Assembly: GCA_044449065.1 (NCBI GenBank)
Contig: JBIOHP010000026.1
Span: forward strand, 1-57,145
Length of the DNA: 57,145 nucleotides
DNA from: JBIOHP01 sp044449065
GTDB lineage: Bacteria > Bacteroidota > Ignavibacteria > UBA10030 > SZUA-254
Direction of reading: 5' to 3'
Shown here: positions 18,610-26,994 of the stretch, piece after piece
Numbering within the stretch: the first letter of the stretch is position 1
Layout: the number at the start of each line of letters is the position of its first letter
Notes under the pieces: generated by a model
Databases searched by the model: none
What the model was told of the DNA's origin: nothing
Seen by the model: the letters and a program-made list of their open reading frames with translations, nothing else
Made by a program: the position numbers and the translations under genes

Positions 18610-19218
18610 ATGAAAAATTCTGAATCCTCGCAAACTATCCAAATAATTCAACCTGAAATTCTTCTTGGCGCGTACGCTTCGGGAATTTTCCCGATGTCGC
18701 CGAGCGATTCGGAAGAAATCCACTGGTTCTCCCCCGATCCCCGCGCCATCATTCCGCTCGATACGTTTAAAATCTCCCGCAGTCTGCGCCAGGTAATAAA
18801 AAAAAATATTTTTACCTACCGCTTCGATACAGCGTTTGAGCAGGTGATGCGGGAGTGCGCTAAACGGGAAGAGACCTGGATATCCGAAACCATCATCCGG
18901 AGCTACGTAAACTTGCATGATCTTGGATTCGCTCACAGCGTCGAAGCGTGGCATGAAAACAAGCTTGTTGGCGGATTATACGGCGTTGCCCTCGGCGCGG
19001 CGTTCTTCGGCGAATCGATGTTCAGCAGAAAAAAAGACGCCTCGAAAGTCGCCCTGGCTGCTTTGGTGGAGCGCCTGAACGAGCGGGACTTTGAGCTGCT
19101 CGATACGCAATACATCACTCCCCACCTTGCCCAATTCGGGACGTTTGAACTGCCCCGCGAAGAATATCTTCAACGATTAAAGAAAGCGGTTGGGAAAAAG
19201 AGGAGATTTATTGAGTGA
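18610..19218 (+). CDS. aat: Leucyl/phenylalanyl-tRNA--protein transferase
   Basis: Aat adds Leu or Phe to the N-terminus of proteins beginning with Arg or Lys, marking them for ClpS/ClpAP degradation. The sequence shows the family core: LLGAYASGIFPMS, IHWFSPDPRAIIPLD, HSVEAWHENKLVGGLYGVALGAAFFGESMFS, and LDTQYITPHLAQFGTFELPREEYL. Length (202) is normal. It converges with the vsr gene of the next operon, leaving a 19-base gap and no visible terminator. Confidence 0.95.
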   Translation: MKNSESSQTIQIIQPEILLGAYASGIFPMSPSDSEEIHWFSPDPRAIIPLDTFKISRSLRQVIKKNIFTYRFDTAFEQVMRECAKREETWISETIIRSYVNLHDLGFAHSVEAWHENKLVGGLYGVALGAAFFGESMFSRKKDASKVALAALVERLNERDFELLDTQYITPHLAQFGTFELPREEYLQRLKKAVGKKRRFIE

Positions 19219-19237
19219 ATTAATGAATGGTATGATT

Positions 19238-19654
19238 CTACGTGCTGAGATATTTTTGGATCTTTCCTATGAGCCGAGACCCTTTTGATTTTGAAATTTC
19301 ACATTGCCATATAATTAAATATTCCCAACCGATGGCTTTCAACTCCTTTTTAACCTTTTTATCTCTTTTGATGTTTCCGGAAATTTTCTTTTCCCAAAAT
19401 TTTACATTTGTGGTAGGTAATTTTGATCTTTTACACCGTTTATGACCGTGCCAAAAACATCCGTTTACAAAAATAACTTTTCGAAGTTTTGTAAAAACGA
19501 GATCGGGTTTTCCTGGAATATGCTTGTTGTAAGAACTATACCGATAGCCTAGAGGGGAGATTATTTTTCTGATGAATAATTCTTGGGAGGTTTGTTTCGG
19601 TCCGATCTTCTTCATGATCTCAGACCGTTTTTTCTTACTGAAGATGTCTGTCAA
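19238..19654 (-). CDS. vsr: Very short patch repair (Vsr) endonuclease
   Basis: Vsr nicks DNA beside T:G mismatches arising from deamination of 5-methylcytosine made by a partner methyltransferase. The 138-residue sequence matches the family: RSEIMKKIGPKQTSQE at the N-terminus, IPGKPDLVF with Asp51 at the known catalytic aspartate position, NGCFWHGHKRC with Trp68 and His69, FWEKKISGNIKRD and GWEYLIIWQCE. It is last in the four-gene minus-strand operon, and its start overlaps the methyltransferase stop by 20 bases. The base composition is visibly A+T-richer than flanking housekeeping genes. With no conventional restriction enzyme nearby, Vsr is the only recognisable nuclease of this module. 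Confidence 0.95.
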   Translation of the reverse strand: MTDIFSKKKRSEIMKKIGPKQTSQELFIRKIISPLGYRYSSYNKHIPGKPDLVFTKLRKVIFVNGCFWHGHKRCKRSKLPTTNVKFWEKKISGNIKRDKKVKKELKAIGWEYLIIWQCEISKSKGSRLIGKIQKYLST

Positions 19655-20669
19655 GATGGAAATCTAAATGTTCCCGTATATTCTTGCTCTGTATATAGCT
19701 TAATTTTGGAGGTAGGGCATTACCGATTAACAATGCCAAAGACGTCTTTGAAATATTTGTCGGAAATTTATAAGATTTCGGAAAAGATTGCAAGAGAGCA
19801 GCTTCTCTCGCCGTTATTGCTCTATTTTTTTCGGGATGAAGGAATCTTCCTTTTGACGGATTTAAACATCCACCCGTAATTGTAGTAGAGTAATCATTCC
19901 AGCGTAATCGACCGTATATATCGTTAAACCCGACATTTTTTTTCTTATGACAATCCAGTTGACTCAACTCACCTAAGTCTTTTCTGCTTCCTCCATCAGG
20001 TGGAATGCTTTCAATTCGTTTTTGAATTTCGGGTCTATGGTGGGCAACGATCTTATGCAAAGGATCTTTTGTCTCGGAGATATCTTCTAAGTGACCGATA
20101 ATTTCTCTAACTGTAACTTTTTCTTCGGTACCCTCAGCTACCGATATAGGGCCGAGTAACGAACCTACCAGAACCAACCTTCTTCGTCTTTGAGGAACAC
20201 CGAAATCTTTCGCGTTTACAATTTTATAATCAATGAAATATCCCAACAGCGATAATTCGGAAACCATTTCTTTGAAAAGAATATATTTAATTAACCCTGG
20301 CACATTTTCCATCATAATCGTGTAAGGTCGCAATTCTTTCACGAAGCGGAGGTACTCGAGAATAAGGGTATTTCTATCGTCTTGGATGATTTTATCACGA
20401 TTCAATCTACGTACCGATGAAAAACCTTGGCAAGGAGGACAACCTGCAAGAAGATGTAAAGGAATGCCGTTCAATTTTCCCATAATCTCATCAGCCGTTA
20501 TCAAACGAATGTCTTTTTTAATGACGTGTGTTTTTTCATGATTCATTTGAAAAGCTAAGACGGCATCCGTCTCTATTTCAATGGCGACTTTGGTGTCGAA
20601 ACCCGCACGATGCATTCCGGTTGTCAGACCGCCGCATCCAGAGAATAGATCCACGGATAGATAATCCAT
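19635..20669 (-). CDS. DNA (cytosine-5-)-methyltransferase
   Basis: This C5-cytosine methyltransferase (344 residues) shows the ordered motifs: I DLFSGCGGLTTGM (7-19), IV AGCPPCQGFSS with catalytic Cys80, VI MMENVPG (119-125), VIII GVPQRRRRLVLVG (157-169), IX REAALLQSFP (288-297) and X IGNALPP (315-321). The target-recognition region between motifs VIII and IX is short (about residues 205-255), so specificity is probably a simple site, but the site cannot be read from sequence. Its ATG is fused to the preceding stop as TAATG, implying translational coupling to the receiver-domain gene. It supplies the methylation that Vsr would guard. Confidence 0.96.
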   Translation of the reverse strand: MDYLSVDLFSGCGGLTTGMHRAGFDTKVAIEIETDAVLAFQMNHEKTHVIKKDIRLITADEIMGKLNGIPLHLLAGCPPCQGFSSVRRLNRDKIIQDDRNTLILEYLRFVKELRPYTIMMENVPGLIKYILFKEMVSELSLLGYFIDYKIVNAKDFGVPQRRRRLVLVGSLLGPISVAEGTEEKVTVREIIGHLEDISETKDPLHKIVAHHRPEIQKRIESIPPDGGSRKDLGELSQLDCHKKKNVGFNDIYGRLRWNDYSTTITGGCLNPSKGRFLHPEKNRAITAREAALLQSFPKSYKFPTNISKTSLALLIGNALPPKLSYIQSKNIREHLDFHLDRHLQ

Positions 20670-22045
20670 TAACTTAGTCCCGGAAACTCTTTAATGATTT
20701 CCGTTTTGAGGTCTGGCGGATAATCGGGAACACCATAACCAGAAATGGCATTTAGAATGTGTAGTATTAAAGGTGTTCGAAATGGTTCAGAGAAGGATGT
20801 TATTCTCCGAATATTATTCCAGTGAGAATATTTCAACGGGAATGTCTTGCGTTCACGTCTTTTTTGAACTTTCCCATTATCGATAAGATTCTCAAATTCT
20901 GGAGGAGAAGGTACCCTCATTGTTAAAATGTCTTTCGGAAAAAGGACATAACTACTCAACTCGGTTTTTTCTTTTATGCGTATAAACGGAATAGCTAACA
21001 GATCATCGGATTTATCAAAGAGTTTTGTGGTCAAAGAAGAAATCCTTTTTCTTGGTTTTGCATCACTATCTGGCCATGTAGTTTTAATTCGATCAATCAC
21101 GGAAGTATAGGATTCAGTAACTCGATGAATTTCAACAAGATTAACAGACCCAAAGTTTTTATTCCAGAAACTATGCAAATCACAGTCTGCATTCAGAACA
21201 ACGTATAATTTGTCGAAGTTTTCGATTTCGCTGATCTTTTCGACAATTATATCACCTCTTCTTACCAAGTCATCTGTTGGATTATAATATAATCGGTATG
21301 ACCAGAGATTTCTGGCAATTTCAAACGTGAGAGTTTTACCACCTGCCTCCTTTGATGATTTTAGTGATTCAAAATTAATTGACTCAAGTTGATTCCTAAT
21401 TTTCTCGACAACAATTTCCTTAAGATCTTCTCCTTTTCCGATGAGAGCAATTGCCTGATCCAAGTGAATCTTGCCTAAATCAACAAACATCTCATCTGCA
21501 GCTTTCAATATTTTTTGTCGAAGATCATGTCCAAATTTGAATGCAAAGTTCGTTTCATACATCTTAACCACTTTTTCCATCAACGTTTTTTGAGAATCAG
21601 TATCACTTTTGTCAAATGGTGTTACTCTTTCCTTATATGGTGTAAATTGTTCACCATCAAGCGTCGTTGAAATTTCTTCAATTTTTTCTGCGCCTGAATA
21701 AATTCCAACAACGCAAAAAGTTTGCTGCAATATTTCTAACAATAAATCATCCGGTGGATCTTCGGAACCGGGAAATTCCCAATCAAAAATCAAAATATCA
21801 GGTCGATAGTGTTCAGATTCGACTGATGAAAAGTAATGTTCCGGATGTTTAAAACATGATAAAATTACATTATCACTTTTTAATAACTCAGAGACTAACA
21901 TTTTCAGAGCAGTTTCGTGTCCCCAGTTTTGGCTCAAAAGAACTTTAAGGTCTGATGAAGTGATCCTGTCTGTTGGTTCAATAATTCCGCGTTCATCAAT
22001 GGGTATAGCATCGTCAATAATAGCGACATTATGTTTCATACTCAT
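20669..22045 (-). CDS. Receiver-domain protein with uncharacterised C-terminal region
   Basis: Residues ~1-150 form a response-regulator-like receiver: acidic pair Asp11-Asp12 (VAIIDDAIP), phospho-acceptor Asp88 (PDILIFDWEFPG), Ser117 (VVGIYSGAE) and a Lys146 in TPFDK. All the residues needed for phosphotransfer appear present, though spacing is longer than in CheY (an insertion before Asp88). The remaining 300 residues are not a recognised DNA-binding output. They include a FDKLYVVLNADCDLHSFW stretch and a basic KVQKRRERKTFPLKY segment. The ATG overlaps the kinase stop by four bases (ATGA). The likely role is to take phosphate from the kinase upstream and control the methyltransferase or Vsr, or act as an effector itself. 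This is inference from gene order. Confidence 0.75.
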   Translation of the reverse strand: MSMKHNVAIIDDAIPIDERGIIEPTDRITSSDLKVLLSQNWGHETALKMLVSELLKSDNVILSCFKHPEHYFSSVESEHYRPDILIFDWEFPGSEDPPDDLLLEILQQTFCVVGIYSGAEKIEEISTTLDGEQFTPYKERVTPFDKSDTDSQKTLMEKVVKMYETNFAFKFGHDLRQKILKAADEMFVDLGKIHLDQAIALIGKGEDLKEIVVEKIRNQLESINFESLKSSKEAGGKTLTFEIARNLWSYRLYYNPTDDLVRRGDIIVEKISEIENFDKLYVVLNADCDLHSFWNKNFGSVNLVEIHRVTESYTSVIDRIKTTWPDSDAKPRKRISSLTTKLFDKSDDLLAIPFIRIKEKTELSSYVLFPKDILTMRVPSPPEFENLIDNGKVQKRRERKTFPLKYSHWNNIRRITSFSEPFRTPLILHILNAISGYGVPDYPPDLKTEIIKEFPGLS

Positions 22046-24711
22046 TCTCTTCCTTTACCTGTTTGCACTTTATGAAAATCCAAAATGAACTGTGCACCAT
22101 TATATTTCTTATGTTTTTCCTTTTCCGAGGCAAGGTAAATATCTCCCCTGATGTCATGCATATAGTATTTGCAAATATAGAGTCCTAAGCCGCTAGGAGG
22201 TTTTTTGAGGCTGTAGCCGACTTGAAATAAATGCGGCAAGATGGAATCATCGATGCCCGGTCCATTATCTGCGAATAAAATCGTTTTGTAGTCCTCATCC
22301 AGATCAATAAGAATTTGTTTATTCCTAGTTTTATTTTCATCCAGCCAATAGCGACTATTACTTAAGAGATTAGAAAAAACTTGATTTAACGCGCCAAATC
22401 TACCGAAAATTTCAAATCCCTTTTTAAAATTGGTTTTGACCTCTATTTCTGATTTTTCCAACTTTCTACGATGTACTGCAACTGCGAATTGAACTGATTT
22501 GATAACATTAAACGTGATTGGAATTTCTGTTTTGATAGCTCTTAGAGGTCCAAGTCTTCGCAATTCTGACTTTAAAGATGCTGCTGCTTTATTCAATGTA
22601 TCAATTTTATCTTTATTTAACTTACCCGCTTTTGAAAATTCTATAACTTGATTATAAAAGTCTGTTGTAAGTTTTGAAATTTCATGCACCGAAATAGCAA
22701 CAGCCAGTCCGTAGCCTGCTTGTTCGGTTAGGAGATCTTGAACTTCTTCTATAGCGATCAAACTACTTTGGAGTTTTTTTAATGATGACGCTAGATTAAC
22801 AAGATGTTCTTTCTCTGTTGACTTCTTACCAATTTTAGCAATTAGGTCAAAAGGATCTTTTTTTAAATCATAGTTTTCAGCAATACTTCCTATAATCGCA
22901 GAGGCCTCTTTTGATATGGTAGTTAATTTTTCTGGGTCTCGAACAACATCGCCCGTGAGCTTATTATAATCGTCTCTTTTGCCTACGTAAATATTTTCAA
23001 TGAATAAAATAATCGATCTGATTAAATGCGAGAGGTCTTGAAATGCGGTATTTTTTAGCATTCCTTCCCGATTAGTTTTGTCGATGAGAGTGATATTATT
23101 TCCTTGTTCAATATCAACACTTCCCAACATCGCGTAATATGAAATGCGTAATCCCCTTTTAATATGACGCACAGAAAGATTTAACCAATCTAGTAGCGTA
23201 CCTTCTGCTGATGAAAAAATATTCAATCCATCTCTATATATTGCTACTCCTCCAAAGTTGTCTAAGTAATCAGTCAACTCCTTAGTTTTCCCCTCAATCC
23301 ATGGTGTTGTTCTATACCAAATGTCCAAGTGGACATAAAAGGGTCCGCATTCCGGTTTTCTACCATTCCAATATATGTCTTCTCCAGATTTTAGGTCAAA
23401 AGATGGCCTATGAATGGTCTCAGCTATCATTGGCACTGAACGAGGAGGTTTGAATTTGAGTTCAAGATCACAAACACCGTCACTATCAACAATACCATCA
23501 AAACTAAAGGTAGATTCAAACTCTTCCGTAATCAATGATGTATCAAGGTCCGTAACCTGAGGGCATTCCAACTGAACGACGAATTCACCTGGAGATTTAA
23601 AAGGAGACTTAAGTTGAAGAATCGTTCTATTTAATTCCTTGATGCTGGCTTCAGTTAATTCGAATCCTTCCCGTGATCGCCAAACTATTATCTGTGTTCC
23701 CGAATTATTCTTTCCATAATTCCGTGATGGTTTTTCCCGAAATAAACTAATTCCTACTGAGTCTAAATCTTTTGGACCATCAAGTTCTCTTTTGTCGAAC
23801 GTATCCCAATCAATATTTAGGACATATTCATATTCATTTGCCTTTACTTTTGTTCTTATGGTTAGATTTCTTCCTAATCTACGAGTAGCGAATCTGCCAA
23901 CGCCTTTTTCACCTAAAGGTAAACGACCACCATGTTCTTTTTTTAATTTGTTCAATAAGCTCTCATACGTTCCCAATTTTCCTGATATTATAGCTTGCTC
24001 TCTTTCTTTCTTCAGTCTTTCTTTTATGGCAGTTTTTATTGTTGAGGCAGGTCTTAACCATCCCTCTTCGATGGTGAACCAATCCATTCCATCGCCATCA
24101 TCTTCAATAATTATTACAGGTCCTTCCAAGTACGGGTATTTGTATTCGTATTCAGAGATTTTTGCTAAACCGGGAACATTTTCAATTCTAATTTTACAAA
24201 ATGAGGCATGGGCATCATATGAGTTTTTTATCAATTCGAGTATTCCCACTTTCTCAGTTGCGATAAGTTCCTCACCAAGCACTCTCATCAAATGTGTATC
24301 CGCTCGAAAGCTTAGCATTATTCCACCATCTAAGCTGATACCTTCTAAATCATTTTTGTTAATTCGTCTTACAGCGTTCTGTGGATTATAAAATGGTGGT
24401 TTTTCCCGAGGAATATTATTCTCTTCGAAAGGAACAGGTTTTGAAAAGTTTTTAAAACCGCTTATCTCAACAAAATAAAATCCCTTCTCTCTTTTGTCCT
24501 CGAATGGAGGTTTAATAATTTTTCCATAACCAAAATATTCTCCCTTCCCATTCCTTTTAGGTTCATAGTAAACAAATTCAATGTCTGGTTGTGAAAGAAG
24601 TTTTAAATATTTTTCTGGGAAGTGATAAAATTTTCCAATAAAATCGTTATAGGTGGATTCAATTCTGTATTGATCCAACACAAGGCAATTGGCTGATGAA
24701 CTATTACTCAT
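22042..24711 (-). CDS. Dual GHKL-ATPase protein: Hsp90/MORC-like N-domain plus histidine kinase C-domain
   Basis: The 889-residue protein holds two separate GHKL ATPase modules. The first (~130-300) has the Hsp90/MutL/MORC-type motifs ELIKNSYDA (159-167), IEDDGDGMD (202-210) and LGEKGVGRFA (267-276). The second, at the C-terminus (~770-875), has histidine-kinase motifs NLLSNSRYW, ADNGPGI and SGLGLYI. Between them a predicted helical segment includes SVHEISKL, with His676 as a plausible phospho-acceptor H-box, so this second half looks like a working kinase. There is no transmembrane segment or signal peptide, so it is cytosolic. It is first in the operon with the receiver protein, the cytosine methyltransferase and vsr. 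Related MORC/Hsp90-like ATPases occur in predicted bacterial conflict systems. Its trigger is unknown. Confidence 0.85.
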   Translation of the reverse strand: MSNSSSANCLVLDQYRIESTYNDFIGKFYHFPEKYLKLLSQPDIEFVYYEPKRNGKGEYFGYGKIIKPPFEDKREKGFYFVEISGFKNFSKPVPFEENNIPREKPPFYNPQNAVRRINKNDLEGISLDGGIMLSFRADTHLMRVLGEELIATEKVGILELIKNSYDAHASFCKIRIENVPGLAKISEYEYKYPYLEGPVIIIEDDGDGMDWFTIEEGWLRPASTIKTAIKERLKKEREQAIISGKLGTYESLLNKLKKEHGGRLPLGEKGVGRFATRRLGRNLTIRTKVKANEYEYVLNIDWDTFDKRELDGPKDLDSVGISLFREKPSRNYGKNNSGTQIIVWRSREGFELTEASIKELNRTILQLKSPFKSPGEFVVQLECPQVTDLDTSLITEEFESTFSFDGIVDSDGVCDLELKFKPPRSVPMIAETIHRPSFDLKSGEDIYWNGRKPECGPFYVHLDIWYRTTPWIEGKTKELTDYLDNFGGVAIYRDGLNIFSSAEGTLLDWLNLSVRHIKRGLRISYYAMLGSVDIEQGNNITLIDKTNREGMLKNTAFQDLSHLIRSIILFIENIYVGKRDDYNKLTGDVVRDPEKLTTISKEASAIIGSIAENYDLKKDPFDLIAKIGKKSTEKEHLVNLASSLKKLQSSLIAIEEVQDLLTEQAGYGLAVAISVHEISKLTTDFYNQVIEFSKAGKLNKDKIDTLNKAAASLKSELRRLGPLRAIKTEIPITFNVIKSVQFAVAVHRRKLEKSEIEVKTNFKKGFEIFGRFGALNQVFSNLLSNSRYWLDENKTRNKQILIDLDEDYKTILFADNGPGIDDSILPHLFQVGYSLKKPPSGLGLYICKYYMHDIRGDIYLASEKEKHKKYNGAQFILDFHKVQTGKGRE

Positions 24712-25002
24712 GAGATAAGATAATTAATTAATGTCCAAACGATTTTGGTGAGGAGAAATCATACATTGTTTTAAAATCTTTCGCAATATTTTCATCTCCA
24801 AACGATAAAAAAATAATGAAAGTGGGCGAAGTGTCTAATACTGAAATTCTCAATAATATTTTACGAAATAATCAAGCTAATGGCAAATATGGAAAAATGT
24901 GAATTTATAAGGGTAATTATCTTTGTTTTTTAAAATTGCCTCCCATCTCCTTCTTTCTTATATTTGAATTCACCATTTCACCATCTTTCAAGGAATAACA
25001 CA
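24712..25002. other. A+T-rich divergent spacer
   Basis: This gap between the divergent kinase and amidohydrolase genes must hold the promoters of both. It is strongly A+T-rich over 24,712-24,960. I see no confident boxes, no repeats and no gene. It marks the outer edge of the A+T-rich four-gene island. Confidence 0.4.
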
Positions 25003-26319
25003 ATGTTAAAACATTTGGTCATACTATCGGTATTTTGTTTTTTCTGTGTCCCGAATGCGTCCCCGGCTCAGAAAGAGAACAAAACGGCTAAAATCATTGC
25101 GGTAAAATGCGGCAAATTAATCGATGGAAAAGCCGCCGAGGTAAAACAAAATGTCACAATTATTATTAAGGGAAACACGATTGCCGAAATGGGTCCGGCG
25201 GTTCAAATTCCCTCTGAAGCCGAGGTGATAGATTTAAGCAATGCTACCGTGCTCCCCGGTCTCATCGATTGTCACACACATATTCTGTTGCAGGGGGATA
25301 TTACCAGCGCTGATTACGACGAACAACTGTTGAAAGAATCGATTCCCTACCGCGCGTTGCGCGCCTCTCGCTCAGTGAAGATCGCATTGATGAACGGGTT
25401 TACAACCCTGCGCGATGTGGAGACCGAAGGCGCCATGTATGCGGACGTTGATATCAAAAAAGCGATCGAGAACGATATCATTCCCGGACCCCGGATGTTT
25501 GTAGTTACACGCTCGCTCGATGTTACCGGCGCGTACCCGCTGCTGGGATATAACTGGGAGCTTGATATGCCGCACGGCGTTCAGGTGGTCGACGGAGTGG
25601 ACGAGTGCCGCAAGGCAGTGCGTGATCAGGTGAGCAAGGGCGCCGATTGGATTAAAGTGTATGCAGACCGCAGCTATTATTTTACGGAGGATGGTTCGCT
25701 GCGCAGCATACTCACATTTACCTACGACGAGTTAAAAGCGGTTTGCGATGAAGCACGCAAACTTCACCGCAAGGTGGCGGCGCATGCCTGCGGAAGAGAT
25801 GGAATTGAAAACAGCATCCGCGCGGGCGTTGCGACAATCGAGCATGGCGACGGTTTCGATGACGAGATGCTGGCTCTCGCGAAGGAGAAAGGCGTATGGT
25901 GGTGCCCCACATTGTATGTCACAGAATATGTCGCCGAAGGAAGAGCCGCCGAGGGGAGACCCATCTATAAACAAATGATCGATTACCAGCGCAAGGCGTT
26001 CGCGAAAGGAGTGAAGATGGGGGTGAAGATTGCGTTCGGAACGGACGTCGGGGGATTTTCATGGGATGTGAACGAAGCGGTGGAATTGAACTCGATGGTG
26101 AATGCGGGTATGACAACATCGCAGGCGATACTATCTGTGACCTCGGCAGCGGCAAATCTGCTCGATATGCAGGGTAAGATCGGCGAGATTGCTCCCGGAG
26201 CGTTTGCCGATATCGTTGCTGTTTCGGGCGATCCGATTCAGAATATCGAGGAACTTCAGCACGTAAAATTTGTGATGAAAGACGGCGTCGTCTATAAGAA
26301 CGATCTTGCGGGGAAATGA
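25003..26319 (+). CDS. Exported amidohydrolase (imidazolonepropionase/prolidase-like)
   Basis: I place the start at the ATG at 25,003, where MLKHLVILSVFCFFCVPNASPAQ is a signal peptide and AAGGAATAAC precedes it, rather than the in-frame TTG upstream. The metal-dependent hydrolase core has PGLIDCHTHILLQGD (HxH pair), a DWIKVYADRSYYF segment with the likely carbamylated/bridging lysine, AAHACGRDGIENSI, IEHGDGFDD and FGTDVGGFSWD with the terminal aspartate. The C-terminus GKIGEIAPGAFADIVAVSGDP is the usual beta-strand closure. Members act on cyclic amides or on Xaa-Pro/Xaa-Arg dipeptides. The substrate cannot be assigned. It is expected in the periplasm. Confidence 0.9.
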   Translation: MLKHLVILSVFCFFCVPNASPAQKENKTAKIIAVKCGKLIDGKAAEVKQNVTIIIKGNTIAEMGPAVQIPSEAEVIDLSNATVLPGLIDCHTHILLQGDITSADYDEQLLKESIPYRALRASRSVKIALMNGFTTLRDVETEGAMYADVDIKKAIENDIIPGPRMFVVTRSLDVTGAYPLLGYNWELDMPHGVQVVDGVDECRKAVRDQVSKGADWIKVYADRSYYFTEDGSLRSILTFTYDELKAVCDEARKLHRKVAAHACGRDGIENSIRAGVATIEHGDGFDDEMLALAKEKGVWWCPTLYVTEYVAEGRAAEGRPIYKQMIDYQRKAFAKGVKMGVKIAFGTDVGGFSWDVNEAVELNSMVNAGMTTSQAILSVTSAAANLLDMQGKIGEIAPGAFADIVAVSGDPIQNIEELQHVKFVMKDGVVYKNDLAGK

Positions 26320-26334
26320 TATTTGCCTACGTTC

Positions 26335-26384
26335 GTCCCCTTTTTGAAGGGGGACGCGATGCGTGTTTTGCATCGCAGGGGGTC
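26335..26384. repeat. Dispersed double-hairpin repeat, copy 1
   Basis: Two adjacent hairpins lie just downstream of the amidohydrolase: GTCCCC...GGGGGAC (26,335-26,355) and GCGATGC...GCATCGC (26,356-26,376), followed by AGGGGGTC. A second copy with the same shared core (AGGGGGACGCGATG ... CATCGCAGGG) occurs at 54,573-54,622. Both sit directly after a plus-strand gene. They could be REP-like elements or act as transcript 3' ends. Confidence 0.6.
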
Positions 26385-26519
26385 TGATATCAACTTGTGC
26401 TTATTCGGCTTATCTCTGGTACACGCAACTGGAATGTATCTCGAAGAGCAATTTCAGAATACGCTACTTCCGTGTGGTATAAATTATTTTTAAATTTTAA
26501 TAACAGTTTATTTGATTCC

Positions 26520-26984
26520 ATGAAACTCTTTATCCTCTCTTGTAGTTTACTTTTAATATTCATTTGCGTTTCCCCGGCTCAAAAGAATATTCAAAATTCC
26601 GGTGAAAGTGAAATCATATCCGTCCTTATGCTTCAGCAGGACGCCTGGAACAAGGGCGATATTGCGGGTTACATGGAAGGGTACTGGAAATCCGATAGTC
26701 TGTTGTTCACCAGCGGCGGGAATATCCGCCGGGGCTGGCAGCCGACATTCGAAAAATATAAAGCGTCTTATAATACGCGTGAAAAAATGGGTACGCTGAA
26801 GTTTTCCAATATTGAAGTGACGGTGCTCGCTACAGGCGCGGCGATGGTATTCGGACACTGGGAATTACTTCGGGCGGGAGATCATCCCGAAGGCGTATTC
26901 ACATTAATTCTGAAAAAATTTAACGGTCAATGGAAAATAATCCACGATCATACATCGTCTTCACAACCAACAACTAAAAGATAA
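26520..26984 (+). CDS. Exported DUF4440/SnoaL-like protein
   Basis: The ATG at 26,520 begins a signal peptide (MKLFILSCSLLLIFICVSPAQ); the longer open frame upstream is unlikely to be translated. The mature ~130 residues resemble DUF4440, a member of the NTF2-like/SnoaL fold: QQDAWNKGDIAGYMEGYWKSDSLLFTS, ATGAAMVFGHWELL and LILKKFNGQWKIIHDHTS. Such small cone-shaped proteins have varied or unknown functions, and no catalytic assignment is possible. It is followed after 10 bases by purC, so the two may share a transcript. Confidence 0.85.
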   Translation: MKLFILSCSLLLIFICVSPAQKNIQNSGESEIISVLMLQQDAWNKGDIAGYMEGYWKSDSLLFTSGGNIRRGWQPTFEKYKASYNTREKMGTLKFSNIEVTVLATGAAMVFGHWELLRAGDHPEGVFTLILKKFNGQWKIIHDHTSSSQPTTKR

Positions 26985-26994
26985 ATAATATTTT

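Noticed and set aside
19583..19879. Forward open frame over the vsr/methyltransferase junction
   Set aside because: It overlaps two well-supported genes on the other strand and has no ribosome site.
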